Positions 1 to 8,786 of a stretch of DNA of 64,000 nucleotides are shown one piece after another; the stretch's first letter is position 1, and each line of letters starts with the position of its first letter. The DNA is from JBDSZL01 sp039925145 (GTDB taxonomy: Bacteria; Acidobacteriota; Vicinamibacteria; Vicinamibacterales; SCN-69-37), in contig JBDSZL010000030.1 in NCBI GenBank assembly GCA_039925145.1, positions 27,221-91,220 of the forward strand, given 5' to 3'. The translations under genes and the position numbers were made by a program. The notes beneath the pieces are model-generated. The model ran no database searches. It had not been told where the DNA came from and worked only from the letters and a program-made list of their open reading frames with translations.

Positions 1-294
1 ACGGCCACCGTGTGTCACGATGCCCTGCAGCTGCTCGAGGTCGATGAGCACGGGTTCGACGAGTCGGACCGCCGGCTGCTGCGGACCATCATCGACAAGT
101 TTTCTGGCGGTCCGGTCGGGTTGAACAGCCTGGCCGCCGCGATTGGTGAGGAGCGCGACGCCATCGAGGACATCAACGAGCCCTATCTCATCCAGATCGG
201 GTTCCTCGATCGGACCCCCCGGGGGCGTGTCGCGACCAAGCGCGCGTACGATTATTTCGGGCTCATCGCCCCTCGAAAGGACACCCTGTGGTGA
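1..294 (+). CDS. ruvB: RuvB C-terminal part (Holliday junction helicase), 5' end outside window
   Basis: RuvB is the AAA+ motor that drives branch migration of Holliday junctions with RuvA. Only the last 97 codons are visible, and the frame is open from base 1. They match the C-terminal winged-helix DNA-binding domain: LLEVDEHGFDESDRR, then GGPVGLNSLAAAIGEE, then EPYLIQIGFLDRTPRGR, which is the near-invariant RuvB ending. The AAA+ core lies outside the window. The stop codon overlaps the GTG start region of fabH, so the two genes are probably co-transcribed. Confidence 0.95.
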   Translation, partial: TATVCHDALQLLEVDEHGFDESDRRLLRTIIDKFSGGPVGLNSLAAAIGEERDAIEDINEPYLIQIGFLDRTPRGRVATKRAYDYFGLIAPRKDTLW

Positions 295-1289
295 AGAGTC
301 TTCGGCGCGTCAAGATTGCGGGCCTTGGCACCTATGTGCCGCCGCACGTGCTGACGAATGCCCACCTCGAGAAGATGGTCGACACCACCAACGAGTGGAT
401 TCTGCAGCGCACCGGCATTCGCGAGCGCCACATCGTGGAACCGGGCGTGGGCACGTCCGAAATCGCGTTGCCCGCAGCCCAGCAGGCCATCGATGAGGCG
501 GGTCTCACCGCCAACGATATTGGGTTCATCGTGGTCGGAACCACAACACCCGACACAATCTTTCCGAGCACCGCCTGCCGGCTGCAGGCGAAGCTGGGTG
601 CCAAGCACGCGTGGGGTTTCGATCTGGGCGCGGCCTGCTCCGGGTTCACGTATTCGCTCACCGTCGGCTGGGCGATGGTCGCCAACGGATCGGTCGAACA
701 TGCCCTCGTCGTGGGCGCGGACGTCATGTCGAGCATCATCGACTACACCGATCGGTCGACCTGCATTCTGTTCGGCGACGGGGCCGGGGCGGCGGTGCTG
801 TCACCAGCCAACGAAGACGAGCCGGCGATCATCGACTTCACGCACGAGATTCAGGGCCAGGGGGGCGAGGCGCTGTGCATGCCGGCGGGCGGCAGCAAGT
901 GTCCGGCCTCGCACGAGACGGTCGATCAGCGCCTCCACTACGTCAAACAGGACGGCCAGACCGTGTTCAAGTTTGCCGTCACCAAGAACCAGGAGATCGC
1001 GCTGCGGCTGCTCGAGCGCAACGGCCTCACGGGCAGCGACATCGACCTTTACTGCTCGCACCAGGCGAACCGCCGCATCATCGAAGCCACGGCCGCCCGC
1101 CTCGGGCTCGCTCCCGAAAAGGTCATCATCAACCTCGAGAAGTACGGCAACACAACGGCAGGCACCATCCCGCTGGCACTCGCCGATGCCCGGGCGCAGG
1201 GGCATCTGAAGAAGAACGACCTCGTTCTACTCGCCTCCGTAGGCGCAGGATTTACCGTCGGTTCTGTGCTGCTGCGCTGGAGCCTCTGA
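288..1289 (+). CDS. fabH: beta-ketoacyl-ACP synthase III
   Basis: FabH starts fatty acid synthesis by condensing an acyl-CoA (usually acetyl-CoA) with malonyl-ACP in the cytosol. The 333-residue product has the usual family length. The catalytic triad is visible: Cys117 in AACSGF, His258 in CSHQANRR and Asn288 in KYGNTTAGT. The early TNEWILQRTGIRER block is typical of FabH. Two GTG codons (288 and 291) can start the gene, and both overlap the end of ruvB, so translational coupling is likely. No other fatty acid genes are adjacent. Some homologues act in other acyl pathways, but the sequence looks like the housekeeping enzyme. Confidence 0.95.
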   Translation: MVKSLRRVKIAGLGTYVPPHVLTNAHLEKMVDTTNEWILQRTGIRERHIVEPGVGTSEIALPAAQQAIDEAGLTANDIGFIVVGTTTPDTIFPSTACRLQAKLGAKHAWGFDLGAACSGFTYSLTVGWAMVANGSVEHALVVGADVMSSIIDYTDRSTCILFGDGAGAAVLSPANEDEPAIIDFTHEIQGQGGEALCMPAGGSKCPASHETVDQRLHYVKQDGQTVFKFAVTKNQEIALRLLERNGLTGSDIDLYCSHQANRRIIEATAARLGLAPEKVIINLEKYGNTTAGTIPLALADARAQGHLKKNDLVLLASVGAGFTVGSVLLRWSL

Positions 1290-1381
1290 ACACCGGCTCG
1301 CGCCCACGCCCCGCCACGCGTGCGCAAGCATGGAGCAGGAAAATCACAGACACGCCGCAGTCATCCTGCTAACGTACGCGC

Positions 1382-1468
1382 ATGGACACCAACACACTGC
1401 TCATTCTCGTGCTCGTCATCATCCTGCTTGGTGGCGGCGGATTCTTCTACAGAGGCCGACGGCGATAG
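1382..1468 (+). CDS. 28-residue single-span membrane peptide (DUF3309-like)
   Basis: A tiny ORF reads MDTNTLLILVLVIILL, then GGGG, then FFYRGRRR. It has a short polar N-terminus, one hydrophobic helix, a glycine run and a basic tail. This is the layout of the very small DUF3309-type membrane proteins found in many bacteria (recalled family resemblance, not a search). The function of the family is unknown. The gene lies between fabH and the convergent end of glgX and has no clear Shine-Dalgarno sequence. The pattern of one helix plus basic tail is unlikely to be random, but the peptide is too short for certainty. Confidence 0.6.
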   Translation: MDTNTLLILVLVIILLGGGGFFYRGRRR

Positions 1469-1566
1469 CGACAGCCGGCGATCGTTGACGTCACGCGTCC
1501 AGATATTCATCTGCATACGCCGACCAGTAGGTGCGCGGCGATCCGTGAAGGCGGAAGTGCCGCAGG

Positions 1567-3678
1567 TCAACCCTGGCGGAAGACCGCCGATGACCGGCCG
1601 CGCAACGTCCACGAGCTTGCGGGTGCGTGGGCTGACTCGTCATCTCCGGGTGCCGCGGTGTCGATCAGGCGGATCCACGTTCCGATCGGTCGCGCCGGCA
1701 GCGTGCACATCACGTCGTCTGCCCCCGCGTTGAGCAGAATCAGCAGTGTGTCGCCGCGGAGACGCTCGCCTTTGGGCCCTCGCTCCAGGATGCTCTCGCC
1801 GTCGAGCAGCACGCCGAGCATCCGCCGATCGCGGTCGCTCCAATCGCCGTTGGCCATCTCGGTGCCGTCTGGGCGCAGCCAGAGGACATCGGTGGCGCCC
1901 GGGCGCCGTCCACTCAAGAAGGTGCGGCGACGCAGAACCGGTTGAGAGGCGCGCAGGGCGACCAGTTGCTGCGCGAAGGCGAGCAACGACCGTGAGTCCG
2001 GGGTGTCGTCCCAATGCGTCCACGTGAGCTCGGAGTCGTGGCAGTAGCCGTTGTTGTTGCCCTGCTGGGTGCGACCCATTTCGTCGCCTCCCGACAGCAT
2101 GGGCACGCCGAGCGACACGAACAGGGTCAGTAGAAAGTTGCGCTGCTGTCTCCGACGCAGGGCCTGAATGGCCTCGTCGTCGGTCGGTCCCTCGGCCCCG
2201 CAGTTCCAGCTCATGTTGTTCGAGTCGCCGTCGCGGTTCTCCTCCGCGTTGGCTTCGTTGTGCTTGTCGTTGTACGACACGAGATCGGCCAGCGTGAACC
2301 CGTCGTGAGACGTCACGAAGTTGATGCTGGCGTGTGGCTGCCGGCCAGACCCGCCATACAGATCGCTGCTTCCCGAAATCCGCGTGGCGACCTCCGGGAG
2401 CATGCCTGGATCGCCGCGCCAGAAGCGCCGGACGGCGTCACGGTAACGCCCGTTCCATTCGGCCCAGCCGGGTGGAAAGTTTCCGACCTGGTAGCCGCCT
2501 TCCCCGACATCCCACGGCTCGGCGATCAGCTTGACGCGCGAGATGACCGGATCCTGCCCGATGACGTCGAAGAACGCCGAGAGTCGATCCACGGCGTGCA
2601 ACTCGCGGGCGAGAGCCGAGGCCAGGTCGAAGCGAAAGCCGTCGACGTGCATCTCCTGCACCCAGTACCGGAGGCTGTCCATCATCAGCTGCAGCACAAT
2701 CGGCGACTGCATGTTCAGCGTGTTGCCGCAGCCCGTGAAGTCCTGGTAGCGGCACGGCTGGCCGGGCTCGAGACGGTAGTACGTCGAGTTGTCGATGCCC
2801 CGGAGCGACAGGGTGGGGCCCAGGTGATTGCCTTCGGCGGTGTGGTTGTACACGACGTCGAGGATGACCTCGAGTCCTTCGATGTGGAGCGCGTGCACCA
2901 TCATCTTGAAGTCGCGCACGACGTCGACCGGTGCCCGTGATGCGGCAAACCGTGCGTCCGGCGCGAAGTACGAGAGCGTGTTGTAGCCCCAGTAGTTGAC
3001 CAGGCCGCGGTCCAGCAGATGTCCCTCATCGGCGTGCGCATGCACGGGCATCAGCTCGACGGCCGTCACGCCGAGCGCCTTGAGATGCGCGATCGCGGGG
3101 TCGGACGCCAGGCCCAGATAGGTGCCGCGCAGCTCCGGTTCGATGGCGCGGTTGAGCTTCGTGAAGCCCTTCGCGTGCATCTCGTAGATGACCGTGTCCT
3201 GCCACGCAATGCGCGGCGGGCGATCGGCGCCCCACGTGAACGAGTCGTCGGTGACCACGCCCAGTGGCGCGTACGGCGCGCTGTCGGTCATCTCCGCCGG
3301 ACCGTCACCTCCACTGTCCGGCGCGTACGCCAGCAGAGACGGGTGCCAGACCACGTCGCGGCCGATTGCCCGGCTGTAGGGATCGAGCAGGACCTTCGAC
3401 GGGTTGAATCGCCGCCCGTCGGCCGGGCTCCACGTGCCATACACGCGATAGCCGTAAAGCTGGCCAGGTCGGACGTCGGGCAGGAAGGCATGCCACACCA
3501 TGTCCGTACGGTCCACGAGTGGGACACAGATGCGCTCCATCGGGGCGTCGGCGCCATCGAACAGACACAGCTCGACCTTGGTGGCGTGCTCCGAGAAAAG
3601 AGCGAAGTTGACTCCCGAGCCGTCCCACGTGGCTCCGAGGGGATAGGGCGAACCTGGCCATGCGCGCATCACCGGCAT
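1567..3678 (-). CDS. glgX: glycogen debranching enzyme GlgX (GH13)
   Basis: GlgX hydrolyses alpha-1,6 branches of phosphorylase-trimmed glycogen. The 703-residue protein has an N-terminal CBM48-type domain (about residues 8-110) followed by a GH13 catalytic barrel. Visible GH13 elements are the nucleophile Asp351 in DGFRFDLAS, the acid/base Glu387 in LIAEPWDVG, and Asp459 in VTSHDG. LDVVYNHTAEG and MLSGGDEMGRTQQGNNN are typical of the GlgX/isoamylase group. Met1 at 3678 and Met4 at 3669 are both possible starts. It is transcribed away from the DUF4112 gene. TreX-type isoamylase is the main alternative. No glycogen synthase or phosphorylase gene is nearby. Confidence 0.95.
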   Translation of the reverse strand: MPVMRAWPGSPYPLGATWDGSGVNFALFSEHATKVELCLFDGADAPMERICVPLVDRTDMVWHAFLPDVRPGQLYGYRVYGTWSPADGRRFNPSKVLLDPYSRAIGRDVVWHPSLLAYAPDSGGDGPAEMTDSAPYAPLGVVTDDSFTWGADRPPRIAWQDTVIYEMHAKGFTKLNRAIEPELRGTYLGLASDPAIAHLKALGVTAVELMPVHAHADEGHLLDRGLVNYWGYNTLSYFAPDARFAASRAPVDVVRDFKMMVHALHIEGLEVILDVVYNHTAEGNHLGPTLSLRGIDNSTYYRLEPGQPCRYQDFTGCGNTLNMQSPIVLQLMMDSLRYWVQEMHVDGFRFDLASALARELHAVDRLSAFFDVIGQDPVISRVKLIAEPWDVGEGGYQVGNFPPGWAEWNGRYRDAVRRFWRGDPGMLPEVATRISGSSDLYGGSGRQPHASINFVTSHDGFTLADLVSYNDKHNEANAEENRDGDSNNMSWNCGAEGPTDDEAIQALRRRQQRNFLLTLFVSLGVPMLSGGDEMGRTQQGNNNGYCHDSELTWTHWDDTPDSRSLLAFAQQLVALRASQPVLRRRTFLSGRRPGATDVLWLRPDGTEMANGDWSDRDRRMLGVLLDGESILERGPKGERLRGDTLLILLNAGADDVMCTLPARPIGTWIRLIDTAAPGDDESAHAPASSWTLRGRSSAVFRQG

Positions 3679-3799
3679 TATGGCTTACACCTGTGCCGCG
3701 ATCAGGGCTCTGGCGCCCGTCGATGACGACGCAGTTGGCGATAACCCCCCTGCTCTCTCCGGCAGAAGCGCAACGGGACGCATCCTCTATGATCGAGTC

Positions 3800-4285
3800 A
3801 TGCCTCCGCCGTCCCGCCCGCCGCTTCCCTCGCTTCGCTGGTGGGCAGAGCTGCTCGATTCGCGGTTCCGGATTCCTGGGACGAGCGTCCGGTTCGGACT
3901 GGATCCGTTGCTGTCGCTGATTCCTGGAATCGGTGATCTCGCCAGCCCGGTATTTGCCCTCGTGCTTCTCGTCCAGGGACTCCAGCAGCGTGTTCCGCGG
4001 ATCGTGCTCGTGCGGATGATCGGCAACGCGCTCTTCGATGCGGCCCTCGGCATCATTCCCCTTGCGGGAAATATCAGCGACATTTTCTGGCGCGCGAACA
4101 GCCGCAATCTCGCCCTCCTCGAACGCCACGCGCACGGTGGTGGCCGGCCTGCGCGGAGCGACTACGTCTTCGTGTTCGTCATGGCCGGCGTGTTCGGTGC
4201 GCTCGTGCTCATTCCCGTCGTGCTCGCGCTCTGGGTGGCTGTGTGGCTGCTGCAGCACGGGGCCGACCGTCCTGGTCTCTTCTAA
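3800..4285 (+). CDS. DUF4112 membrane protein
   Basis: The 161-residue protein matches the DUF4112 pattern: LLDSRFRIPGTSVRFGLDPL near residue 18, a hydrophobic segment after LIPGIGDL, a second one around ALGIIPLAGNISD, and WRANSRNLALLERH. A third hydrophobic stretch lies near the C-terminus. The family function is unknown; it is an integral membrane protein. I chose ATG 3800 because the longer frame upstream has no family homology and this start fits the conserved domain. There is no Shine-Dalgarno sequence, but TATGAT (3788-3793) ends six bases before the ATG. The gene ends ten bases before queA. Confidence 0.85.
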   Translation: MPPPSRPPLPSLRWWAELLDSRFRIPGTSVRFGLDPLLSLIPGIGDLASPVFALVLLVQGLQQRVPRIVLVRMIGNALFDAALGIIPLAGNISDIFWRANSRNLALLERHAHGGGRPARSDYVFVFVMAGVFGALVLIPVVLALWVAVWLLQHGADRPGLF

Positions 4286-4294
4286 CATCGCGCT

Positions 4295-5353
4295 GTGCCG
4301 ACCCCTGTTGCCGCGTTCGACTTCGAGCTGCCTGAACATCTGATCGCCCAGGAGGCCCGCGCTCGCGGCCAGGCCCGGTTGCTGGTCGTGGATCGCGCGT
4401 CGGCGAGCTGGGAGGAGCGGTCCATCGCCGATCTGCCGTCGATTCTCCAACCGGGCGATCAGGTCGTCGCCAACGACACGCGTGTCTTCCCGGCGCGTCT
4501 GATCGGACGCCGCGACCCGAGTGGCGGCGTCGCAGAGTGCTTTCTCCTGGAGCGGGTGAGCGACCACGAGTGGGAAGCGCTCGTGCATCCCGGACAGAAG
4601 CTCAAGCCCGGCGCGCGGCTACGGTTCGACGACCCGGTGCGCGCACCGGGCGTGCGGATCGATGCCGAGGTGCTCGAGCGGCGCTTCTTCGGACGACGGC
4701 TCGTGCGGTTTGCGGTGGAAGGCGCGCAGGACTTCGACGCCGCCGTGGACCGGCTCGGACACGTGCCGCTGCCGCCGTACATCCGTCGCGATGAGCGCAC
4801 CGAGGACAGCGGCCGGTACCAGAGCGTGTACGCCAGGGAGCGCGGCTCCGTGGCCGCTCCCACGGCAGGACTCCACTTCGACGAGCCGCTCATCGCGGCC
4901 CTTCGTGCCGCCGGTATCGGTTGGCACACCCTCACGCTTCACGTCGGATACGGCACGTTCAAGCCGGTGCGCGCCACGCACGTCGAGGAGCACGAGGTCG
5001 ATCCGGAACGGTTCCAGATCCCCGCCGACACCGCCGCGGCCATCGCCAGTGCACGCGCAGCGCACCGGCGCGTGGTCGCCATCGGCACCACGACCACGAG
5101 AGCATTGGAAAGCGTGGCGGGAGAGCACGGCACGGTTGCCCATGGCGACGGTCGAACGGGGCTGTTCATTCATCCTGGCTACCGGTTCAAGGTGGTCGAT
5201 GCGCTGCTCACCAACTTCCACCTTCCGTGCTCCTCGCTGTTGATGCTGGTGGCGGCGTTTGGCGGCAAGGATCTCGTGCTGGCGGCGTACCGCGACGCCG
5301 TCGCGCGACAGTTCCGCTTCTACAGTTACGGCGATGCGATGTTGATAGTATGA
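4295..5353 (+). CDS. queA: S-adenosylmethionine:tRNA ribosyltransferase-isomerase
   Basis: QueA transfers and rearranges the ribosyl group of SAM onto 7-aminomethyl-7-deazaguanine in tRNA to give epoxyqueuosine. The 352-residue product has the full family length. It starts with FDFELPEHLIAQ, includes VANDTRVFPARL, the DRLGHVPLPPYIRR block and VAAPTAGLHFDEPL, and ends with the LLTNFHLPCSSLLMLVAAF signature. The start is GTG 4295; TAACAT (4283-4288) lies six bases upstream and there is no clear ribosome site. Its stop overlaps the ATG of the next gene (ATGA). queE and queC lie 28 kb away in the same window, so queuosine is probably made de novo. Confidence 0.96.
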   Translation: MPTPVAAFDFELPEHLIAQEARARGQARLLVVDRASASWEERSIADLPSILQPGDQVVANDTRVFPARLIGRRDPSGGVAECFLLERVSDHEWEALVHPGQKLKPGARLRFDDPVRAPGVRIDAEVLERRFFGRRLVRFAVEGAQDFDAAVDRLGHVPLPPYIRRDERTEDSGRYQSVYARERGSVAAPTAGLHFDEPLIAALRAAGIGWHTLTLHVGYGTFKPVRATHVEEHEVDPERFQIPADTAAAIASARAAHRRVVAIGTTTTRALESVAGEHGTVAHGDGRTGLFIHPGYRFKVVDALLTNFHLPCSSLLMLVAAFGGKDLVLAAYRDAVARQFRFYSYGDAMLIV

Positions 5354-6312
5354 GCCGGGTGAAATTCCGGTACGACGAGTTCAGCACGTCCGACGTGCGG
5401 ACCTATCCGCTCCGGTCGCGTGCGAGCAAGGTCACGCGGCAGGACTTCGCACGTCCGTGGGACCCGTCGAGTGGATTCACCGGTTTTCTTGAGTCTCTCC
5501 CCAACCTGCTCGCCGCGAGCGATCTGCGGTCGGTGGTGGATGCCGTTCACCAGGCACGAACTGCGGGTCGCGGCATCGTCTGGGGACTTGGCGCGCACGT
5601 CATCAAGACCGGCCTCGGACCCGTGTTCATCGACTTGATGGAGCGGGGGTTCGTCTCCGCGGTCGCACTCAATGGCGCAGGTCTCATCCACGACTTCGAA
5701 GTGGCCCTTTCAGGCGCGACCTCGGAAGATGTCGACGCCGCGCTCGGGCCGGGCCAGTTCGGCATGGCCGAGGAAACCGGCCGCGATCTGAATCAGGCGA
5801 TTGCGGCAGGCGTTGGCCGGGGGCTGGGCCTCGGGCAGGCCGCAACCGCGTACCTCGGTGAGCTCGAGCCCGAGTGGGCGGGATGCAGTGTGCTCTGCGC
5901 GGCGGAGCGGCTCGGCATCCCGGTAACCGTGCACGTCGCGGTTGGCACGGACATCATCCACATGCATCCGTCGGCCTCGGGTGAGGCGATTGGCGCAGGC
6001 AGTTTGCGCGATTTTCGCTATTTCACGTCGTTCGTTTCGCAGCTCGCCGGGGGTGTCTACCTGAACTGTGGATCGGCCGTTGTCCTGCCCGAGGTGTTTC
6101 TGAAGGCCGTCGCCCTGACGCGCAACCGGGGACTGTCACTCGATGCGCTGACGACCGTCAACCTGGACTTCGTGAAGCTCTATAGACCGGAAACCAACGT
6201 CGTGCGGCGTCCCGTCGCCGGCACGGGCAAGGGGTATTCCCTGACGGGTCATCACGAGATTCTGATGCCTCTCCTGGCGGCGGCGGTGATCGCCGCCGCG
6301 CCCAACAGCTAG
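5350..6312 (+). CDS. conserved protein, possibly deoxyhypusine-synthase-like fold
   Basis: The 320-residue protein is coupled to queA by an ATGA overlap. It has glycine-rich stretches, GIVWGLGAHVIKTGLGPV (about residues 75-92) and ALNGAGLIHDFEVALSG, that resemble the nucleotide-binding parts of the deoxyhypusine/homospermidine synthase fold. Further on are VAVGTDIIHMHPSASGEAIG and YLNCGSAVVLPEVFLKA, which look strongly conserved. No signal peptide or membrane segment is visible. Bacteria usually lack eIF5A, so a hypusine role is unlikely, and I do not assign a reaction. The family relation is from memory of motif shape and is only moderately sure. Context gives little help: tRNA modification upstream, a Crp/Fnr regulator downstream. 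Confidence 0.45.
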   Translation: MSRVKFRYDEFSTSDVRTYPLRSRASKVTRQDFARPWDPSSGFTGFLESLPNLLAASDLRSVVDAVHQARTAGRGIVWGLGAHVIKTGLGPVFIDLMERGFVSAVALNGAGLIHDFEVALSGATSEDVDAALGPGQFGMAEETGRDLNQAIAAGVGRGLGLGQAATAYLGELEPEWAGCSVLCAAERLGIPVTVHVAVGTDIIHMHPSASGEAIGAGSLRDFRYFTSFVSQLAGGVYLNCGSAVVLPEVFLKAVALTRNRGLSLDALTTVNLDFVKLYRPETNVVRRPVAGTGKGYSLTGHHEILMPLLAAAVIAAAPNS

Positions 6313-6315
6313 TCC

Positions 6316-7011
6316 ATGAGGCCGCCCCGGTTCCTGCGCCTCGAGCCGTGGCCCGATCAGAGCCTGTTCGGCAAACCTGAAACTTACGTCACCGGCGCGG
6401 TGCTCTTTCACCAGGGTGACGTGCTCTCCACGCTGTATTCAATTATCTCGGGGCGCGTGCGGCTCACGGTGGCACAGCCCGGTGGCCGTGAAGTCCTGCT
6501 CGGCATCCGTCGGACTGGGTGGCTGCTTGGTGCCAGTCCGGCCGTGCTCGGCTGCTCGCACGGCGCCTCGGGGACCGTCATCGAGACCTCCGTGTTGCGG
6601 CCGATCAGTCATGGGACGTTCCGGCGGGCGAACGAATCGGACATCGCCGTGACACGCTGGGTGCAGCGTGCACTCGCGACCGACCTCTTCGAGCATTCGA
6701 TAGCGCTCGCCAAGTTTGGCGGCAACTCCAGCGCGCGTCTCGGATGGTATTTTGCGGGGCTGGCGGCGACCAGTGCCGTGCCACTCGCAGATGGTTCCGT
6801 GCGGCTGTCAGAGACACCCACGCAGGAAACGATCGCGCAGGCGATAGGAATCACACGCGAGCATGCGGGTCGTCTCCTCGACAAGTTCGAGACGGAGGCC
6901 CTGCTCCGGCGCGACAAGGGACGCTACATCATCCCGGCGGGCAGCCGGTTGTTCGATCTCATCAGCGCCGACGAAGACGCTGTCGTCAGCCGTAGAAATC
7001 GAAAGCCGTAG
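6316..7011 (+). CDS. Crp/Fnr family transcriptional regulator
   Basis: The 231-residue protein has an N-terminal cyclic-nucleotide-binding-type beta roll (about residues 25-115: GAVLFHQGDVLSTLYSIISG, then VRLTVAQPGGREVLLGIRR) and a C-terminal winged helix (about 165-215). The recognition helix region TQETIAQAIGITREHAGRLL is a clear HTH_Crp motif. There are no cysteines placed for an Fnr iron-sulfur cluster, and the usual cAMP-contact residues are not obvious, so the ligand is unknown. It follows the preceding gene by three bases, so it is probably in the queA operon. It converges on the ABC transporter lipoprotein gene. Confidence 0.88.
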   Translation: MRPPRFLRLEPWPDQSLFGKPETYVTGAVLFHQGDVLSTLYSIISGRVRLTVAQPGGREVLLGIRRTGWLLGASPAVLGCSHGASGTVIETSVLRPISHGTFRRANESDIAVTRWVQRALATDLFEHSIALAKFGGNSSARLGWYFAGLAATSAVPLADGSVRLSETPTQETIAQAIGITREHAGRLLDKFETEALLRRDKGRYIIPAGSRLFDLISADEDAVVSRRNRKP

Positions 7012-7032
7012 CGCGGCCCAAGCCCGCGGAGT

Positions 7033-8742
7033 CTAGGGCTTCGCCCAGCCGATGTCCTGGTAGACAGGTGGCTGCGCGAAGCCGAACGCGCCGACGTTGG
7101 CCAGGGCCGTCTTGCACGCCCAGAGCTCCGGCCGCTGGTAGAGCGTGACCGAATGCACTTCATCCCAGATGAGCGCGTCGAGGCGGTTGGCCAGCTCTGC
7201 CGCCTTCTGCCGATCGAGCTCGGCATTCGCCTGAGCGTAGAGCGCGTCGATCTCGTCCGAGCCGACCCGCGAGTAGTTCTGCTGGATGACCAGCTGCCCC
7301 TTGGCGTCGTGCGTCGGCTTGGCGTAGATCGATTGGCTCGAGCTGATGGGGAAGGGTGTGCCCATCCATGAGAACAGGGTGAAATCGAACTGGCCGGGGC
7401 GCACGTATTTGTCGAAGAAGTCCGTGCCCGGAACGACGCTGATGCGCAGCGAGACCCCGACCTGCGCCAGCATGTTCTGGATGAGCTCCGACTCCTGCCG
7501 CGAGGTGGGCACGCCGCTCGGAATGATCATCGTGATCTCGAGCGGCCGACCGTCCTTCTTACGCACGGTGCCGTCGAGCCGCCATCCCGCCTCGTCGAGC
7601 AACTGCTTCGACCGTTCCGGCTCGAATCGCCCGGTGTCACCGGAGTTGTCGCGGTAGCCGGTCTGGTTGGCCATGTAGATGTGGTTGTTCAGCGGTTCAG
7701 TCTGGACGCCCAGCGGGCCGAGCAGCGCGCGCGCAATCGCACCCCTGTCGATTGCCTTGGCCAGCGCTCGCCGCACGCGGACATCTTGGAGATTTGGACT
7801 CGTGCCATTGATGGTGAGGTGCCGGAAGTTCGGGCCGCCGGCGGTGCGAATCTGCAGGCCGCTGAGTCCCCTGGCCCGGTTGTAGATGTTGGCGTCCGGG
7901 CCGATGTCCATGAAATCGATCTCGCCGTTCGCCACCGCGTCGATCTGCGCCACGTGTTCCATCGTCCGAAACACCAGCCGGTCGAGCTTCGCTGGCGCGC
8001 CCCACCACTTCTCGTTCCGGACGAGCGTGATGGTCTTGGATGTCTGGTCCAGGCTCTCGAACTTGAAGGGGCCCGCGGTCGTCAACGGGGTCTTCCAGCC
8101 GTCGTTGAATACCTTCGGGTCGCGGTTGGTCGACGCGGGGTACAGGGGATCGAACGTGGCCTGCCAGTCCGCGTAACGATGCGCGAACGTCACGACCACT
8201 TCGCGATCGTCGCCGCCGCGCGCGACGCTCTCGATATCGGCGTACCCGTTCGAGGATGAGATCTGCAGCGCCTTGTTCGTGCCATTCAGGGCCTGCCACT
8301 GCGCCTGAAAATCCTGCCACGTGATCGGGTTGCCGTCGTACCAGATCGCTTTGGGGTTGATGCGGAACGTCACCACCTGCTTGGGATCGGTGACGAGCGT
8401 CGGCTCTGAGGCGAGGATGTCCGCATTCCAGAGCGGCGCTCCGCCGGCATTGGTCCGAAACGGCGACGGCAGGAGCGCGGCGATCACTTTGTGGTTGTCA
8501 AGCAGCGTGCCGTCGATGTGGTTGTAGTTGAATGTGGGTGGCATGGAGTCGAGCACCCACGTCACAGTGCCGCCATCCTGCACGCGATCCCGCGCCAGCG
8601 CGTTGATCTGATTCTCGGTGGTACCCGGCCGCGCCGTCGCAGGTGCTGGCGCATTGCCGCCGCCCCCGCGGCAGCCGGCCGCGGCTATTGCCACGAGCGC
8701 GACGAGGAGCGCCGCGGCGCCGTTACGAGCCGTCTGTGTCAC
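7033..8742 (-). CDS. peptide-type ABC transporter substrate-binding lipoprotein (family 5)
   Basis: This is a 569-residue extracytoplasmic solute-binding protein of the DppA/OppA type. I chose the GTG at 8742 because GGGAGG sits just upstream and the product then begins with a signal peptide and lipobox (AIAAAGC, lipidated Cys24). The body shows the family signatures FNYNHIDGTLLDN, VTFRINPKAIWYDG, ITWQDFQAQW, AGPFKFES and VRRALAKAIDR. The NYNxxDGT opening reminds me of actinobacterial members of the family, which may mean lateral transfer. It is the last gene of a four-gene minus-strand importer operon. Substrate is probably an oligopeptide, but nickel or other ligands cannot be excluded. Confidence 0.92.
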   Translation of the reverse strand: MTQTARNGAAALLVALVAIAAAGCRGGGGNAPAPATARPGTTENQINALARDRVQDGGTVTWVLDSMPPTFNYNHIDGTLLDNHKVIAALLPSPFRTNAGGAPLWNADILASEPTLVTDPKQVVTFRINPKAIWYDGNPITWQDFQAQWQALNGTNKALQISSSNGYADIESVARGGDDREVVVTFAHRYADWQATFDPLYPASTNRDPKVFNDGWKTPLTTAGPFKFESLDQTSKTITLVRNEKWWGAPAKLDRLVFRTMEHVAQIDAVANGEIDFMDIGPDANIYNRARGLSGLQIRTAGGPNFRHLTINGTSPNLQDVRVRRALAKAIDRGAIARALLGPLGVQTEPLNNHIYMANQTGYRDNSGDTGRFEPERSKQLLDEAGWRLDGTVRKKDGRPLEITMIIPSGVPTSRQESELIQNMLAQVGVSLRISVVPGTDFFDKYVRPGQFDFTLFSWMGTPFPISSSQSIYAKPTHDAKGQLVIQQNYSRVGSDEIDALYAQANAELDRQKAAELANRLDALIWDEVHSVTLYQRPELWACKTALANVGAFGFAQPPVYQDIGWAKP

Positions 8743-8786
8743 AGATACCTCCCGAAATCGTTGGGCGAAACCACTGTGAGCATATC

